From: DATARH01 sp036008175
GTDB lineage: Bacteria; Pseudomonadota; Alphaproteobacteria; ATCC43930; CGMCC-115725
Direction: 5' to 3'
DNA: 64,000 nt
NCBI GenBank assembly: GCA_036008175.1
Contig: DASYOB010000139.1
Location: 23,877 to 87,876 of the forward strand
The translations under genes were made by a program, and so were the position numbers. Below, in pieces: positions 42,499 through 53,269 of this stretch. How positions within the stretch are numbered: the first letter of the stretch is position 1; the number at the start of each line of letters is the position of its first letter. The notes under the pieces were generated by a model, which saw nothing but the letters and a program-made list of their open reading frames with translations, was not told where the DNA came from and searched no databases.

Positions 42499-42660
42499 GC
42501 GTGATCTCCATAAAGCGGCCGGAGCGGCTTGATGCGCTCTTTTTTTGGGCAGCGTTGCGGACAACGGCAAACGTGTAGCACGGGCCGATCAAAACGCCAG
42601 GACGATTAAGGACGAGGACCGGCAATTTGGTTTAAGGAGGAGCGCGTTTGCCCGGTGCCC

Positions 42661-42694
42661 TTAAAGAAAAGGCCGGGCGCGAGGCCCGGCCTTT
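42661..42694 (-). terminator. Rho-independent terminator after the BI-1 family gene
   Basis: On the minus strand AAAGGCCGGGC pairs with GCCCGGCCTTT around a 5-nt loop and is followed by TTTTCTTTAA. The stem is GC-rich and the U run is good. It lies 27 nt after the stop of the gene at 42721-43449. Confidence 0.85.
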
Positions 42695-42720
42695 GGAGGG
42701 TCGTCGATACCGGCTTCGGG

Positions 42721-43449
42721 CTAGTCGCGCCGCGTGCCGAGAAGCTGCAGCAGCATCATGAACAGGTTGATGAAGTCGAGGTACAGCCGGAGCGCGCCCA
42801 TGATCGCGGTCTTGCTGGCGGTCTGCCCGTCGGCGTACTGGTATTCGTAATACATCTCCTTGATCTGCTGCGTGTCCCACGCGGTCAACCCGGTGAAGAC
42901 GATCACGCCGATCACGGAGATCGCGAACTGCAAAGCCGAGGAGGCCAGGAAGAGGTTGACCAGGCTCGCGATGATGATGCCGATCAGCCCCATGAACAGG
43001 AACGAGCCCCATTGCGACAGGTCGCGCTGCGTTGTGTAGCCGTAGAGGCTCATCGCCGCGAACGTCCCGGCGGTGATGAAGAACACGCGTGCGATGCTGG
43101 CGCCGGTGAAGACCAGAAACACCGAGGCAAGCGAAAGCCCCATCACCCCGGCATAGACCCAGAACAAGGCCTGCGCAGTGCTCGCCTGCATCTTGTTGAT
43201 GCCATAGCTCAGCCACATCACCAGGCCGAGCGGCGCGAGCATCAGCACGAACATCAGCGGCGAGTGCAGTAGTGCCGGATTGGCGAAAAGATATTGCGAG
43301 AAGGCAAAGGCGACGATGCCGGTCAGGGCCAGCCCCGACGCCATGTAGTTGTAGATGCGGAGCATATAGTCCCGCAGACCGACATCGACGCCGATCTGGG
43401 CACCGGCCGCCGGCCGCACTGTCCAGCGGGGCTGCGAACCCAAAGCCAT
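42721..43449 (-). CDS. Bax inhibitor-1 / YccA family membrane protein
   Basis: A 242-residue protein with about seven hydrophobic membrane segments (for example YMASGLALTGIVAFAFSQYLF, LMFVLMLAPLGLVMWL and ISVIGVIVFTGLTAW) and the BI-1 features LYGYTTQRDLS, LTAWDTQQIKEMY and LYLDFINLFMMLLQLLG. Bacterial BI-1/YccA proteins form pH-sensitive calcium leak channels or modulate the FtsH protease. It is a single-gene transcript with its own terminator. Its start at 43449 follows an AGGGGG-type ribosome site. Confidence 0.9.
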   Translation of the reverse strand: MALGSQPRWTVRPAAGAQIGVDVGLRDYMLRIYNYMASGLALTGIVAFAFSQYLFANPALLHSPLMFVLMLAPLGLVMWLSYGINKMQASTAQALFWVYAGVMGLSLASVFLVFTGASIARVFFITAGTFAAMSLYGYTTQRDLSQWGSFLFMGLIGIIIASLVNLFLASSALQFAISVIGVIVFTGLTAWDTQQIKEMYYEYQYADGQTASKTAIMGALRLYLDFINLFMMLLQLLGTRRD

Positions 43450-43562
43450 AGAAACCCCCTCAAAAGAGAGAAGCGAGGCTAATTCCTCGCGATTCGATAT
43501 TGGCACAGGCGCTTAAAGTTTCAATGACGGCGCGGGGGCCGTCCAACCGAGGCCGGCAGCAA

Positions 43563-46145
43563 CTATTCGTTGCGCAGGTACCGCGCCGGCTTGGCGCCGA
43601 GCGCCCGCCAGGTGCCGGCAAACCCGAGCGCCAGGGTCAGCAGCACGGCGAGCCCAAGCATCGCCAGAACCGGCCCCGGCAGGAATACCCAGTCGCTGTT
43701 CATCGGTCCGGTGACGAGGACATAGGCGGCCAACGTACCAAGCCCGGCGGCCACAACCGCGGTCGCCAGGCCGAGCAGCCCGTGCTCGATCAGAAACGCC
43801 GCGGCGATCAACCGCCGCGTCGCGCCCAGCACCTTCAGCACGACGGCGTCGTAGACGCGCCGGCGATGACCGGCGGCGATAGCGCCGCCCAGCACCAGCA
43901 CCCCCGCGGCGAGCGTCACCAAGGCGACAATCTGCAATGCGGTGCCGATCGTGGCGACAACCCCCGCCACCGCGGCCAAGGCCTCGCGCACCGGGATCGC
44001 CGAGACGTTCGGGAAGCGGTCGGTAATCTGCCGGACCAGCGCGTCCTCCTGCTCGCCGGGCTCGACATAGACCGCGGCGAGATGGGTCTGCGGCGCCGCC
44101 TCCAGCGTCCCCGGCGCGAACACGATCGCAAAATTGATGCCGAGCCGCGCCCATTCGACCCGGCGCAGGCTGGCAATCGTCGCGGTGACGTCGCGGCCGA
44201 GCACGTTGACGGTCAGCGTATCGCCGATCTGGAGACCCATGCCGTGCGCCAGCTCGGAATCGAAGGAGACGAGCGGCGGTCCTTTGTAATCGGCCGGCCA
44301 CCAGCTGCCGGCGACAAGGCGCGATCCCCTCGGTAGCTCATCCGAATAGGTCAGCCCGCGATCGCTGCGCAGCGCCCATTGCGCCTCGGGCGCGACCTTG
44401 GCGTCCTCCACCGGCGTGCCGTTGATGCGAGTGATGCGGCCGCGCAGCATCGGCACCTGTTCGAACCGGGCACCCGGGATCGCACTCACGCTGGCTGCGA
44501 AGCCGGCGAGCTGATCGGGCTGGATATCGATAAAGAAATCGGCGGGCGCGTTTTCGGCGAGCCGTGTCTCGATTTCGGTCGCGAGATTGCCACCGACCAG
44601 TGCGACCGCGACCAGCACGCTGAGCCCGATGCCGAGCGACAGCACGACGCGGCTGGTCGGTGCGTCAGGCCGATGCAGATTGGCGAGCGCCAGACGCAGT
44701 GCTGGGAGCGACGGGCGCGGCAGCCGCCGCGCCACGGCGACGACTGCGGCGCCAGCGACCCGGAACAGCGCAAAGGCGGCCAGTGCCCCGCCGACATACC
44801 ATAGCGCGATCCTGCGCTCCGGCGCCGTCAATACGACCAGCGCGGCGAGTGCAAATCCGGCAGCGACGGTGGCCGCGGCGGCAATCGGCGGGATCCGCCG
44901 ATGCGTCGGCGCGATCCGGTCGCGAAACAGCGCGGCAGGCGGGATCCGCCCGATCGCGGCAAGCGGCCAAAGCGAGAAGGCGAGCGTCGTCAGCAGCCCA
45001 CAGGCCGCCGCAATCGCCAGTGGCGCGGGGTAAAGGCCGAGCTTGAGCCCGACCGGCAGCAGCGGCTTCACCAGCGGCGCCAGTGCGGCCGGAGTCAAGC
45101 CGCCGAGCACCAATCCGGCGGCGATGCCGGCGAGCGCGAGTGTCAGGATCTGCGCGAGGTAGGCGCTAAAGACGAGGCGGGTCGAGGCACCGAGGCATTT
45201 CAGCGTGGCGATGGCAGCGGTCTTGCTGGCGATGTAGCCGGAAACCGCGTTGCCGATGCCGACCCCGCCGACGAGCAGCGCGCTGATGCCGACGAGGTTC
45301 AGGAAAAACCCGAGCCGGTCGATCAGGCGCTGCAGCGAAGGCGCTCCTTCGGCGCCGGTGCGGATCTGCCAGCCAGCTTCGGGGAAGGCGGCTCGGGCCG
45401 TCTGGGCCCAGCTGTCCGGGTCGGCGCCCGGGGAAAGCCGCAGCCGATAATCGTAATTAACGATCGCGCCGGGGCGGATCAGACCGGTCGCGGCCAGCGC
45501 CGTATCCGAGATCAGGACACGCGGGCCGAAGGCGAGCCCGCCGAACGCCGCATCGGGTTCGCTGTCGATGATCGCGCGCAGCTCGACGATCGCGTCACCG
45601 ACGCGAAAGCGGTCGCCGATCGCGAGACCGAGCCGGCTGGCGACTGTCCGCTCGACCGCCGCGCCGAAAATGCCGCCATTCTGCGCGAAGGCCGTGCCAA
45701 GTGGCTGGCTCGGTGTGAGCGTCACGGCGCCGTAAAGCGGATAGACGGCGTCCACCGCCTGCAATTCGATCAGGCTTCGCTTGTCGCCGTCGAGCGAGCG
45801 CGCCATCGCGCGAAGCTTGGCGACGGTCGATAAGCTGCCGCTGTCGGCAAGGAACCGCCGTTCGGCCGGATTGGCTTCCCGGAACGGAAGCTGCAGGCTG
45901 ACATCGCCGCCGAGCAGCACGCGCGCGTCGGCGCGAATGCCGGCCACGACCGCAGCAGTCAGCGAGCCGATGCCGGCGATCGCGGTTACTCCCAGCACCA
46001 GGCAGCCGAGAAAGACACGGAACCCGCCAAGCCCGCCGCGCAGCTCGCGCCGGGCGAGCCGGAGGGGATAGGGAATAAACGAGCGCCGGCGCCCCGCTGG
46101 CCGGCCGGTCGGAGGCCGGAAGTCCAGCTGCGACTGGGCGCTCAC
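43563..46145 (-). CDS. ybbP: FtsX-like ABC transporter permease YbbP
   Basis: An 860-residue MacB/FtsX-type permease with two FtsX-like halves. The core membrane segments include FLNLVGISALLVGGVGIGNAVSGYIASKTAAIATLKCLGAS, the usual FtsX helix-loop region, and long periplasmic parts between. It partners the YbbA ATPase and overlaps its gene by 4 nt. The pair is next to tesA as in many proteobacteria, though here tesA is divergent. The cargo is unknown; lipid-related work is often proposed. Confidence 0.9.
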   Translation of the reverse strand: MSAQSQLDFRPPTGRPAGRRRSFIPYPLRLARRELRGGLGGFRVFLGCLVLGVTAIAGIGSLTAAVVAGIRADARVLLGGDVSLQLPFREANPAERRFLADSGSLSTVAKLRAMARSLDGDKRSLIELQAVDAVYPLYGAVTLTPSQPLGTAFAQNGGIFGAAVERTVASRLGLAIGDRFRVGDAIVELRAIIDSEPDAAFGGLAFGPRVLISDTALAATGLIRPGAIVNYDYRLRLSPGADPDSWAQTARAAFPEAGWQIRTGAEGAPSLQRLIDRLGFFLNLVGISALLVGGVGIGNAVSGYIASKTAAIATLKCLGASTRLVFSAYLAQILTLALAGIAAGLVLGGLTPAALAPLVKPLLPVGLKLGLYPAPLAIAAACGLLTTLAFSLWPLAAIGRIPPAALFRDRIAPTHRRIPPIAAAATVAAGFALAALVVLTAPERRIALWYVGGALAAFALFRVAGAAVVAVARRLPRPSLPALRLALANLHRPDAPTSRVVLSLGIGLSVLVAVALVGGNLATEIETRLAENAPADFFIDIQPDQLAGFAASVSAIPGARFEQVPMLRGRITRINGTPVEDAKVAPEAQWALRSDRGLTYSDELPRGSRLVAGSWWPADYKGPPLVSFDSELAHGMGLQIGDTLTVNVLGRDVTATIASLRRVEWARLGINFAIVFAPGTLEAAPQTHLAAVYVEPGEQEDALVRQITDRFPNVSAIPVREALAAVAGVVATIGTALQIVALVTLAAGVLVLGGAIAAGHRRRVYDAVVLKVLGATRRLIAAAFLIEHGLLGLATAVVAAGLGTLAAYVLVTGPMNSDWVFLPGPVLAMLGLAVLLTLALGFAGTWRALGAKPARYLRNE

Positions 46146-46864
46146 AGTGCGCGCAACTGCCGGGCCACGGGCTGCTCCCCGACAATGCGGCCGTCTTCTA
46201 GGCGCAATTGGCGCTGGCAGCGTTCGGCGATCACCGGGTCATGGGTAATCAGCAACAGCGCGCCGCCGAGACGGGCATGCTCGGCGAACAGGCAATCGAT
46301 GACAACACGGCCCGTCGCGCCATCGAGATTGCCGGTCGGCTCGTCGGCGAGCAGCAATACCGGTTCGGCGACGAAGGCGCGAGCGATCGCGACGCGCTGC
46401 TGCTCGCCGCCGGAGAGCTGCCCGGGATAATGCGAGAGGCGATGGCCGAGCCCGATGCGATCGAGCGCCGCCGCGGCCACGTCGATGGCGTCTGGGCGGC
46501 CGGCGAGTTCCAGCGGGATCGCGACGTTTTCGAGCGCGGTCATCGTCGGCAGCAGGTGAAACGACTGAAACACAATGCCGATGTGCCGCTGCCGCAGACG
46601 GGCGAGGCCGTCTTCGTCGAGCCCGGCTAGATCCTGTCCGGCCAGCCTGACGCTACCGCCGCTCGGCCGCTCGAGCCCCGCCAGCACCATCATCAGCGTC
46701 GACTTGCCGGAGCCAGACGGCCCGAGCACCGCGACCGCCTCCCCCATGCCGACGGTCAGGGAGATGCCGCGCAGGATGTCGACCGGACCGGCCGCGCTGG
46801 GCAATGTCAGGCGCACATCGTCGAGCCTCGCCAGCGGGCTATCGTCCGAGAGCGGAGAATTCAT
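46142..46864 (-). CDS. ybbA: ABC transporter ATP-binding protein YbbA
   Basis: A 240-residue LolD/MacB-type ATPase with Walker A (GPSGSGKS), signature LSGGEQQRVAIARAF and Walker B (VLLLADEPTGNLD). The start MNSPLSDDSPLARL at 46864 follows the usual family start. Its 3' end overlaps ybbP by 4 nt (ATGA-type), so the two are coupled. The 138-bp divergent region to tesA holds their promoters. Confidence 0.93.
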   Translation of the reverse strand: MNSPLSDDSPLARLDDVRLTLPSAAGPVDILRGISLTVGMGEAVAVLGPSGSGKSTLMMVLAGLERPSGGSVRLAGQDLAGLDEDGLARLRQRHIGIVFQSFHLLPTMTALENVAIPLELAGRPDAIDVAAAALDRIGLGHRLSHYPGQLSGGEQQRVAIARAFVAEPVLLLADEPTGNLDGATGRVVIDCLFAEHARLGGALLLITHDPVIAERCQRQLRLEDGRIVGEQPVARQLRAL

Positions 46865-47002
46865 CGGGAGCTTATGCGGGTACAAAATGGCCAAGGTTCG
46901 ACGATATGGCGGGGCCAGCCGCGTTTTCAACGCATGCGGCGGCGGAGTTGACGCTGGAAGCGTTGGTGACCAGTCTACATTCGGGTTTCAGCAGATCGCG
47001 CT

Positions 47003-47689
47003 ATGAGCCGTCATACGGAAGATTCGTGCGAGGGAAGAGCAGCGCTCGGTATCCCCACGCTGCTCCGCCGCTTTGGCGCGATTGCGACGCTACTGATCGC
47101 GCTGTTCGCGGGAGGGGCTCCCGTAATGGCAAAAACGCCGGAGATCCTGGCTTTCGGCGACAGCCTGACCGCAGGGTTCGGGCTGGCGCCGGATGCGAGC
47201 TTTCCGACGCGGCTCGAGGCGAAGCTACGCGCCGACGGCATCGAGGCACGCGTCGTCAATGCCGGGGTATCCGGCGATACGACGGCGGGCGGTCTCGCTC
47301 GGCTCGACTGGGCGCTCACCGACAAGCCCGACCTGGTGATCCTGGAACTGGGCGCGAACGATGCGTTGCGCGGGATCGATCCGGCCACGGTTCGCGACAA
47401 CCTCGACAAGATGATCACCAAGATCCAGGCGAGCGGCGCGAAGCTGTTGCTGGCCGGAATGCAGGCGCCGCCGAACTGGGGCAAGGACTACCAGCAGAAA
47501 TTCGACCGCATCTATCCGGAGCTGGCGCAAGCCCATAATGTGCCGCTCTATCCGTTTTTTCTCGACGGGGTGGCGATGAAGGCGGAGCTCAACCAGCCGG
47601 ATGGCCTTCACCCCAACGAGCGCGGCGTCGCAGCCGTCGTCGACCAGATCGCGCCTTATGTCGCGCGCCTCTTCGGAGACAAATCATGA
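47003..47689 (+). CDS. tesA: Arylesterase / lysophospholipase TesA, secreted
   Basis: A 228-residue SGNH hydrolase. The N-terminal hydrophobic part (about residues 18-42) is a signal peptide. The catalytic Ser is in FGDSLTAGFGL, the Gly-block is VVNAGVSGDTTAGGL, the Asn-block is ELGANDALRG and the Asp/His pair lies in DGLHPNERG. TesA acts on thioesters and lysophospholipids in the periplasm. It is divergent from ybbA-ybbP and its stop overlaps the FIST gene by 4 nt. Confidence 0.93.
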   Translation: MSRHTEDSCEGRAALGIPTLLRRFGAIATLLIALFAGGAPVMAKTPEILAFGDSLTAGFGLAPDASFPTRLEAKLRADGIEARVVNAGVSGDTTAGGLARLDWALTDKPDLVILELGANDALRGIDPATVRDNLDKMITKIQASGAKLLLAGMQAPPNWGKDYQQKFDRIYPELAQAHNVPLYPFFLDGVAMKAELNQPDGLHPNERGVAAVVDQIAPYVARLFGDKS

Positions 47690-48813
47690 GCCCGCCGTTT
47701 GCCGCCGCTTTCGCCGAAGGCGATCCGACGCGTCTCGCCCAAACGTGTCTTGCCCAACTCTCCGCCGTCGAGGACGCGACACTCGGCATTCTGTATGTCA
47801 GCGAACCGGCGGCGCCGGATTTGCCGCAGCTCGTCCGCGAGCTGGCGTCGGGGACCGGGATCGAAGACTGGGTCGGCGGGGTCGGGCTCGGCGTCTGTGC
47901 CGCCGGCCACGAGGCTTACGAGCGACCGGCCGCGGTAGCGATGACCGCCGCCTTGCCGCGCGACGGCTATCGCGTGTTCGCGACGACCGACGATCCCGCC
48001 GCCGATCTGCCTCGCTATCATGCGACCTGGATCGATCGGACGCAGCCCAGCCTCGCGCTTGTGCATGGCGACCCGCGCTGCGCCGACATCGTGCAGGTCG
48101 CGACCGACACCGCGGCGGCGAGTGGCGCCTTTCTCGTCGGCGGCCTTGTCTCGCACCGCTGCGAGGAGCCGCTGCTGGCCGGGAGCGCCGGGCCGGATGC
48201 GTTCGGCAAGGCCGGCATCGCCGGGCTGTTGCTGGCGCCGGAGATCGCGGTCGCCACCGCGCTGACCCAAGGCTGCGTTCCGATCGGGCCGGTGCATCGG
48301 ATCGACGAGGCGCGCGACAACGTCGTGATGGCGATCGATGGTCGCCCGGCCCTCGCGGTCTTCTTCGACGACATCGGTCCGGAGCTGGCGCAGGACCCGC
48401 GCCGCCTCGGCGGCATCATGTTCGCGGGCCTGCCGGTCGCCGGCTCGGACACCGGCGACTATCTCGTCCGCAACCTCTTGGCGATCGATCCCGCGCATGG
48501 CTGGATCGTGATCGGCGACGAGGTCGCGTCGGGCGGCCAGATCCTGTTTTGCCGGCGCGATCCCGACAGCGCACGTACCGATCTGACGCGCATGCTGCGT
48601 CAGCTGGCCGGCCGGCTGCCAGGCCCGCCGAAGGCAGGGATCTATGTCAGCTGCATCGCTCGCGGGATGGCGCTGTTTGGCGAGCCCGGCGTGGAGACCG
48701 GTCTCATTCGCGAAACCCTCGGCGATTTTCCGCTGATCGGGTTTTTCGCCAATGGCGAGATCTCGCGCGACCGGTTGTATGGCCATACCGGCGTCTTGAC
48801 CCTGTTCACCTGA
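47686..48813 (+). CDS. FIST domain sensory protein
   Basis: A 375-residue FIST protein. The N-terminal FIST_N part contains LGILYVSEPAAPDLPQ and DWVGGVGLGVCAAGHEAYE; the FIST_C part ends LGDFPLIGFFANGEISRDRLYGHTGVLTLFT, a clear family mark. FIST domains are thought to bind small ligands such as amino acids in signal transduction. There is no output domain in the protein. The start overlaps the tesA stop (ATGA), which is unusual company for an esterase. Confidence 0.88.
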   Translation: MSPPFAAAFAEGDPTRLAQTCLAQLSAVEDATLGILYVSEPAAPDLPQLVRELASGTGIEDWVGGVGLGVCAAGHEAYERPAAVAMTAALPRDGYRVFATTDDPAADLPRYHATWIDRTQPSLALVHGDPRCADIVQVATDTAAASGAFLVGGLVSHRCEEPLLAGSAGPDAFGKAGIAGLLLAPEIAVATALTQGCVPIGPVHRIDEARDNVVMAIDGRPALAVFFDDIGPELAQDPRRLGGIMFAGLPVAGSDTGDYLVRNLLAIDPAHGWIVIGDEVASGGQILFCRRDPDSARTDLTRMLRQLAGRLPGPPKAGIYVSCIARGMALFGEPGVETGLIRETLGDFPLIGFFANGEISRDRLYGHTGVLTLFT

Positions 48814-48850
48814 TGTTGCTAGGTCGCGGCGGCGCAGTGGAGACGGCTCG

Positions 48851-49387
48851 ATGCTTCGCCTGTTCGTCGGGATCGAGTTTCCACCGGAGCTGAAGCTGCG
48901 CCTGTCACTGCTGTCCACCAGCATCCCCGGCGCGAGATGGGTCGATCCCGGCAATTTCCATCTGACGCTGCGCTTTATCGGCGAGGTCACCGAGGATGTC
49001 GCGGCCGACATCGATGAGGCGCTCGCCTGTATTCGGGCGCGCCATTTCTCGCTGCAATTGGCCGGCACCGGAATCTTCGGCGGCGAGCGGCCACGGTCGT
49101 TGTGGGTTGGCGTCGAGCGCGATCCCGATCTGGTCGCGCTGCACGGCAAAATCGAGCTGGCGCTGATTCGGATGGGGCTCGAGCCGGAACCGCGTAAGTT
49201 CAGGCCGCATGTCACCTTGGCGCGGCTGCGCGATCCCGATCTCTCCGGGTTGGGGGAGTTTCTGGCCGGCAACGCCCGGTTCCGCGCCGACCCGCTGCCG
49301 GTCGAGCAGTTCAGCCTGGTCGCCAGCTATCCGACCAAATCCGGCTCGATCTACGAAGACCAAGCCGATTATCCGCTGTCGGGCTAG
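48851..49387 (+). CDS. thpR: RNA 2',3'-cyclic phosphodiesterase ThpR
   Basis: A 178-residue 2H phosphoesterase with the two HxT motifs, FHLTLRFIGE and FRPHVTLARLRD. ThpR opens 2',3'-cyclic phosphates on RNA ends and can ligate tRNA halves in vitro. The MLRLFVGIEFPPEL start is typical. The gene is followed after 18 nt by an EVE-domain gene on the same strand, so the two RNA-linked proteins are likely co-transcribed. Confidence 0.93.
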   Translation: MLRLFVGIEFPPELKLRLSLLSTSIPGARWVDPGNFHLTLRFIGEVTEDVAADIDEALACIRARHFSLQLAGTGIFGGERPRSLWVGVERDPDLVALHGKIELALIRMGLEPEPRKFRPHVTLARLRDPDLSGLGEFLAGNARFRADPLPVEQFSLVASYPTKSGSIYEDQADYPLSG

Positions 49388-49405
49388 ACTACGGGGGAAT
49401 CTTTT

Positions 49406-49819
49406 ATGGCTTACTGGCTGCTCAAATCAGAGCCGGCGAAATATTCCTGGGACGACATGGTCAAGGACCGCCGCACCCACTGGGACGGCATCCGCAACTT
49501 CCAGGCGGCGAACAATCTGCGGGCGATGAAAGTTGGTGACCGCGCCTTTTTTTACCACTCGAACGAAGGCAAGGACATCGTCGGCGTCGTCGAGATCGCG
49601 CGCACCGCCTATCCCGACCCTGGCGATCCGAGCGGCAAGTTCGTCATGGTCGATATCGCCCCGGTGGTGCCGGTCAAGCAGCCGGTCTCGCTCGCCGAGA
49701 TGAAGGGGGTGCCGGAGCTGGCCGGCTTCTCGCTGCTGCGCCAGTCGCGGCTTTCGGTATGCCCGGTCAGCAACAAGGAATGGGCGGTGCTCTGTAAAAT
49801 GGCGGGGATCGCGGCGTAG
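49406..49819 (+). CDS. EVE domain protein
   Basis: A 137-residue EVE domain, PUA-like fold. It opens MAYWLLKSEPAKYSWDDMV and has WDGIRNFQAANNLRAMKVGDRAFFYHSNEGKDIVGVVEI, the conserved core that binds modified bases or RNA. Bacterial members are often stand-alone. It follows thpR after 18 nt and converges on the epimerase gene with 13 nt between the stops. Confidence 0.93.
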   Translation: MAYWLLKSEPAKYSWDDMVKDRRTHWDGIRNFQAANNLRAMKVGDRAFFYHSNEGKDIVGVVEIARTAYPDPGDPSGKFVMVDIAPVVPVKQPVSLAEMKGVPELAGFSLLRQSRLSVCPVSNKEWAVLCKMAGIAA

Positions 49820-49832
49820 GAGAGAGCGGCGT

Positions 49833-50954
49833 TTAGGCCCTGAGCTTCGCCAGCAGGTCGGTTTCGCGATCGGGATCTAGGCCGGCGCGAAGCTTTGCCT
49901 GACGCTCGGAAGGCAAAGTACGAAACCATACCAGGGTGTCGGCGGCGGTGAGCGGCAGCGGGCGGTAGGTAAGGCCCACGTCGATGGCGCGGTGTATGTC
50001 GCGGCGGTGGAAGCCGAATGTTTCGCCCTGGCCGGGAATCCACACGGGCATATCGCGCCAGGCCGAAACCTGGTTTGCTTTCAGGAAGGGCGCGGGTGCC
50101 CAGACGAGCGTCGGATCGACTTGGACGCCCCGCGCGATCTCCGCCAGCATCTGGCGCATGGTGATCGGGCGGGCGGGACCGCTGGCGTTGAATACTCCGG
50201 TGGTGCGCTGTTCGGCCATGCGCACCGTCCATTCGGCGAGGTCGCGGACGTCGATGAGTTGCACCGGATCGCTCCCGTCGCCCGGCGCCAGGATCTCGCC
50301 GCCCCGCGCCAGCCGCGCGGGCCAGTAGGTAAAGCGGCCGGTTTCGTCGCCCGGCCCTACGATCAGACCCGGGCGGATGATAGTGGTGGCGGCCTCGCCA
50401 TACTGAATCACCGCCTCCTTTTCGCTGACCACCTTCAGGGGGCCATACAGCCGCCCGTTGGCGTTCAGCGACTTGCTCGTCTCCGCCATTGGATCGTCGC
50501 CGTTGTAGGCTACCAGCGGGGCGGTCTCGTCGGCCGACTCGTTATTGGCGGCATAGACCGAGATGGTCGAGATGAAGACGTACTGGCCGACATGGCCCTT
50601 CAGTACGCGGGCGGAATCGCGCACCCAGACCGGCAGCGTGGTCGGATTGTCGATGCAGACGCCCCAGTCACGACCCTCCAGCGCTTTGAGATCGCCGTCG
50701 CGGTCGCCGAGCAGCGCCTCGACCGGGCCGGGCCGGGCCTCCTTCTGACGACCGCGGTTGAAGATGGTGACATGGTGCCCGCGATCCAGTGCGTAGCGCA
50801 CTTGGTGCGGGCCGATGAAACCCGTGCCGCCCAGGATCAACAGGCGCATCGGCTCCAGGGGCCTCATGTCTGCAAAGGCCGGCAAGGCCAGGGCCGAGGC
50901 TGCAAGGGTGGAGAACTGGACGAGGTCCCGGCGGCTGGCGTACACGGCGCGCAT
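49833..50954 (-). CDS. NAD-dependent epimerase/dehydratase with Tat-type signal
   Basis: A 373-residue extended-SDR protein. The N-terminal ~30 residues form a twin-arginine-like signal (ASRRDLVQFSTLAASALALP), then the nucleotide motif GGTGFIGPHQVRYALDRGH. The usual catalytic YxxxK is weakly represented (YGPLKVVSE). An exported NAD(P)-binding enzyme is unusual, because the Tat path would carry a folded cofactor-loaded protein. Substrate unknown; a sugar or isoprenoid-type substrate is possible. It is divergent from acs. Confidence 0.83.
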   Translation of the reverse strand: MRAVYASRRDLVQFSTLAASALALPAFADMRPLEPMRLLILGGTGFIGPHQVRYALDRGHHVTIFNRGRQKEARPGPVEALLGDRDGDLKALEGRDWGVCIDNPTTLPVWVRDSARVLKGHVGQYVFISTISVYAANNESADETAPLVAYNGDDPMAETSKSLNANGRLYGPLKVVSEKEAVIQYGEAATTIIRPGLIVGPGDETGRFTYWPARLARGGEILAPGDGSDPVQLIDVRDLAEWTVRMAEQRTTGVFNASGPARPITMRQMLAEIARGVQVDPTLVWAPAPFLKANQVSAWRDMPVWIPGQGETFGFHRRDIHRAIDVGLTYRPLPLTAADTLVWFRTLPSERQAKLRAGLDPDRETDLLAKLRA

Positions 50955-51138
50955 CCTTTGCCGATGGTCATGGGGCCACCGTCAGACATCGAACGGAACG
51001 TACACGGAGCGCCCTTCTCTGGCTAATGTCATGCTGGAAGGCTGCGCCTAAAAATCGTGAGGGGTTTAGGATTTGCACCCTTCCACGCTCTGCGCCATAT
51101 CTGGGCAAAGGTCCGTGCAGGTCCGGGAGGAAAGAGCG

Positions 51139-53076
<1,938 letters not shown>

Positions 53077-53155
53077 GCCCAGGTCGCAGCGGCGGGGGCG
53101 CTCGGGATACGGGGGCCCCTTTCGTCGCCCGAGAAACCAGGGCATGCTGGAACGC

Positions 53156-53247
53156 GGAAGAGTACCGCTCCCGGTGGGGCGCGCGGGCTTCAAACCCGTT
53201 GGAGGGCGCTTGGGCGTCTTCGGTAGGTTCGACTCCTGCCTCTTCCG
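53156..53247 (+). tRNA. selC: tRNA-Sec (selC), anticodon TCA
   Basis: The sequence opens GGAAGAG and closes CTCTTCC followed by G. Features of selC are visible: D stem of 6 bp with a 4-nt loop (53166-53181), anticodon loop CTTCAAA with TCA at 53190-53192, a long variable arm with an 8-bp stem (53202-53221), and T loop TTCGACT. The acceptor stem counts 7 bp and the T stem 5 bp (12 in all), not the 8+5 of the E. coli form; a C before position 1 could add a pair with G73. CCA is not encoded (CCG follows). SelA and SelB must be elsewhere. Confidence 0.9.
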
Positions 53248-53269
53248 CCGAGAAAAGGGAGGGAGCGCC

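Noticed and set aside
53101..53132. CTCGGG/CCCGAG inverted repeat between acs and selC as a terminator
   Set aside because: The arms are short and widely spaced, and no U run follows.
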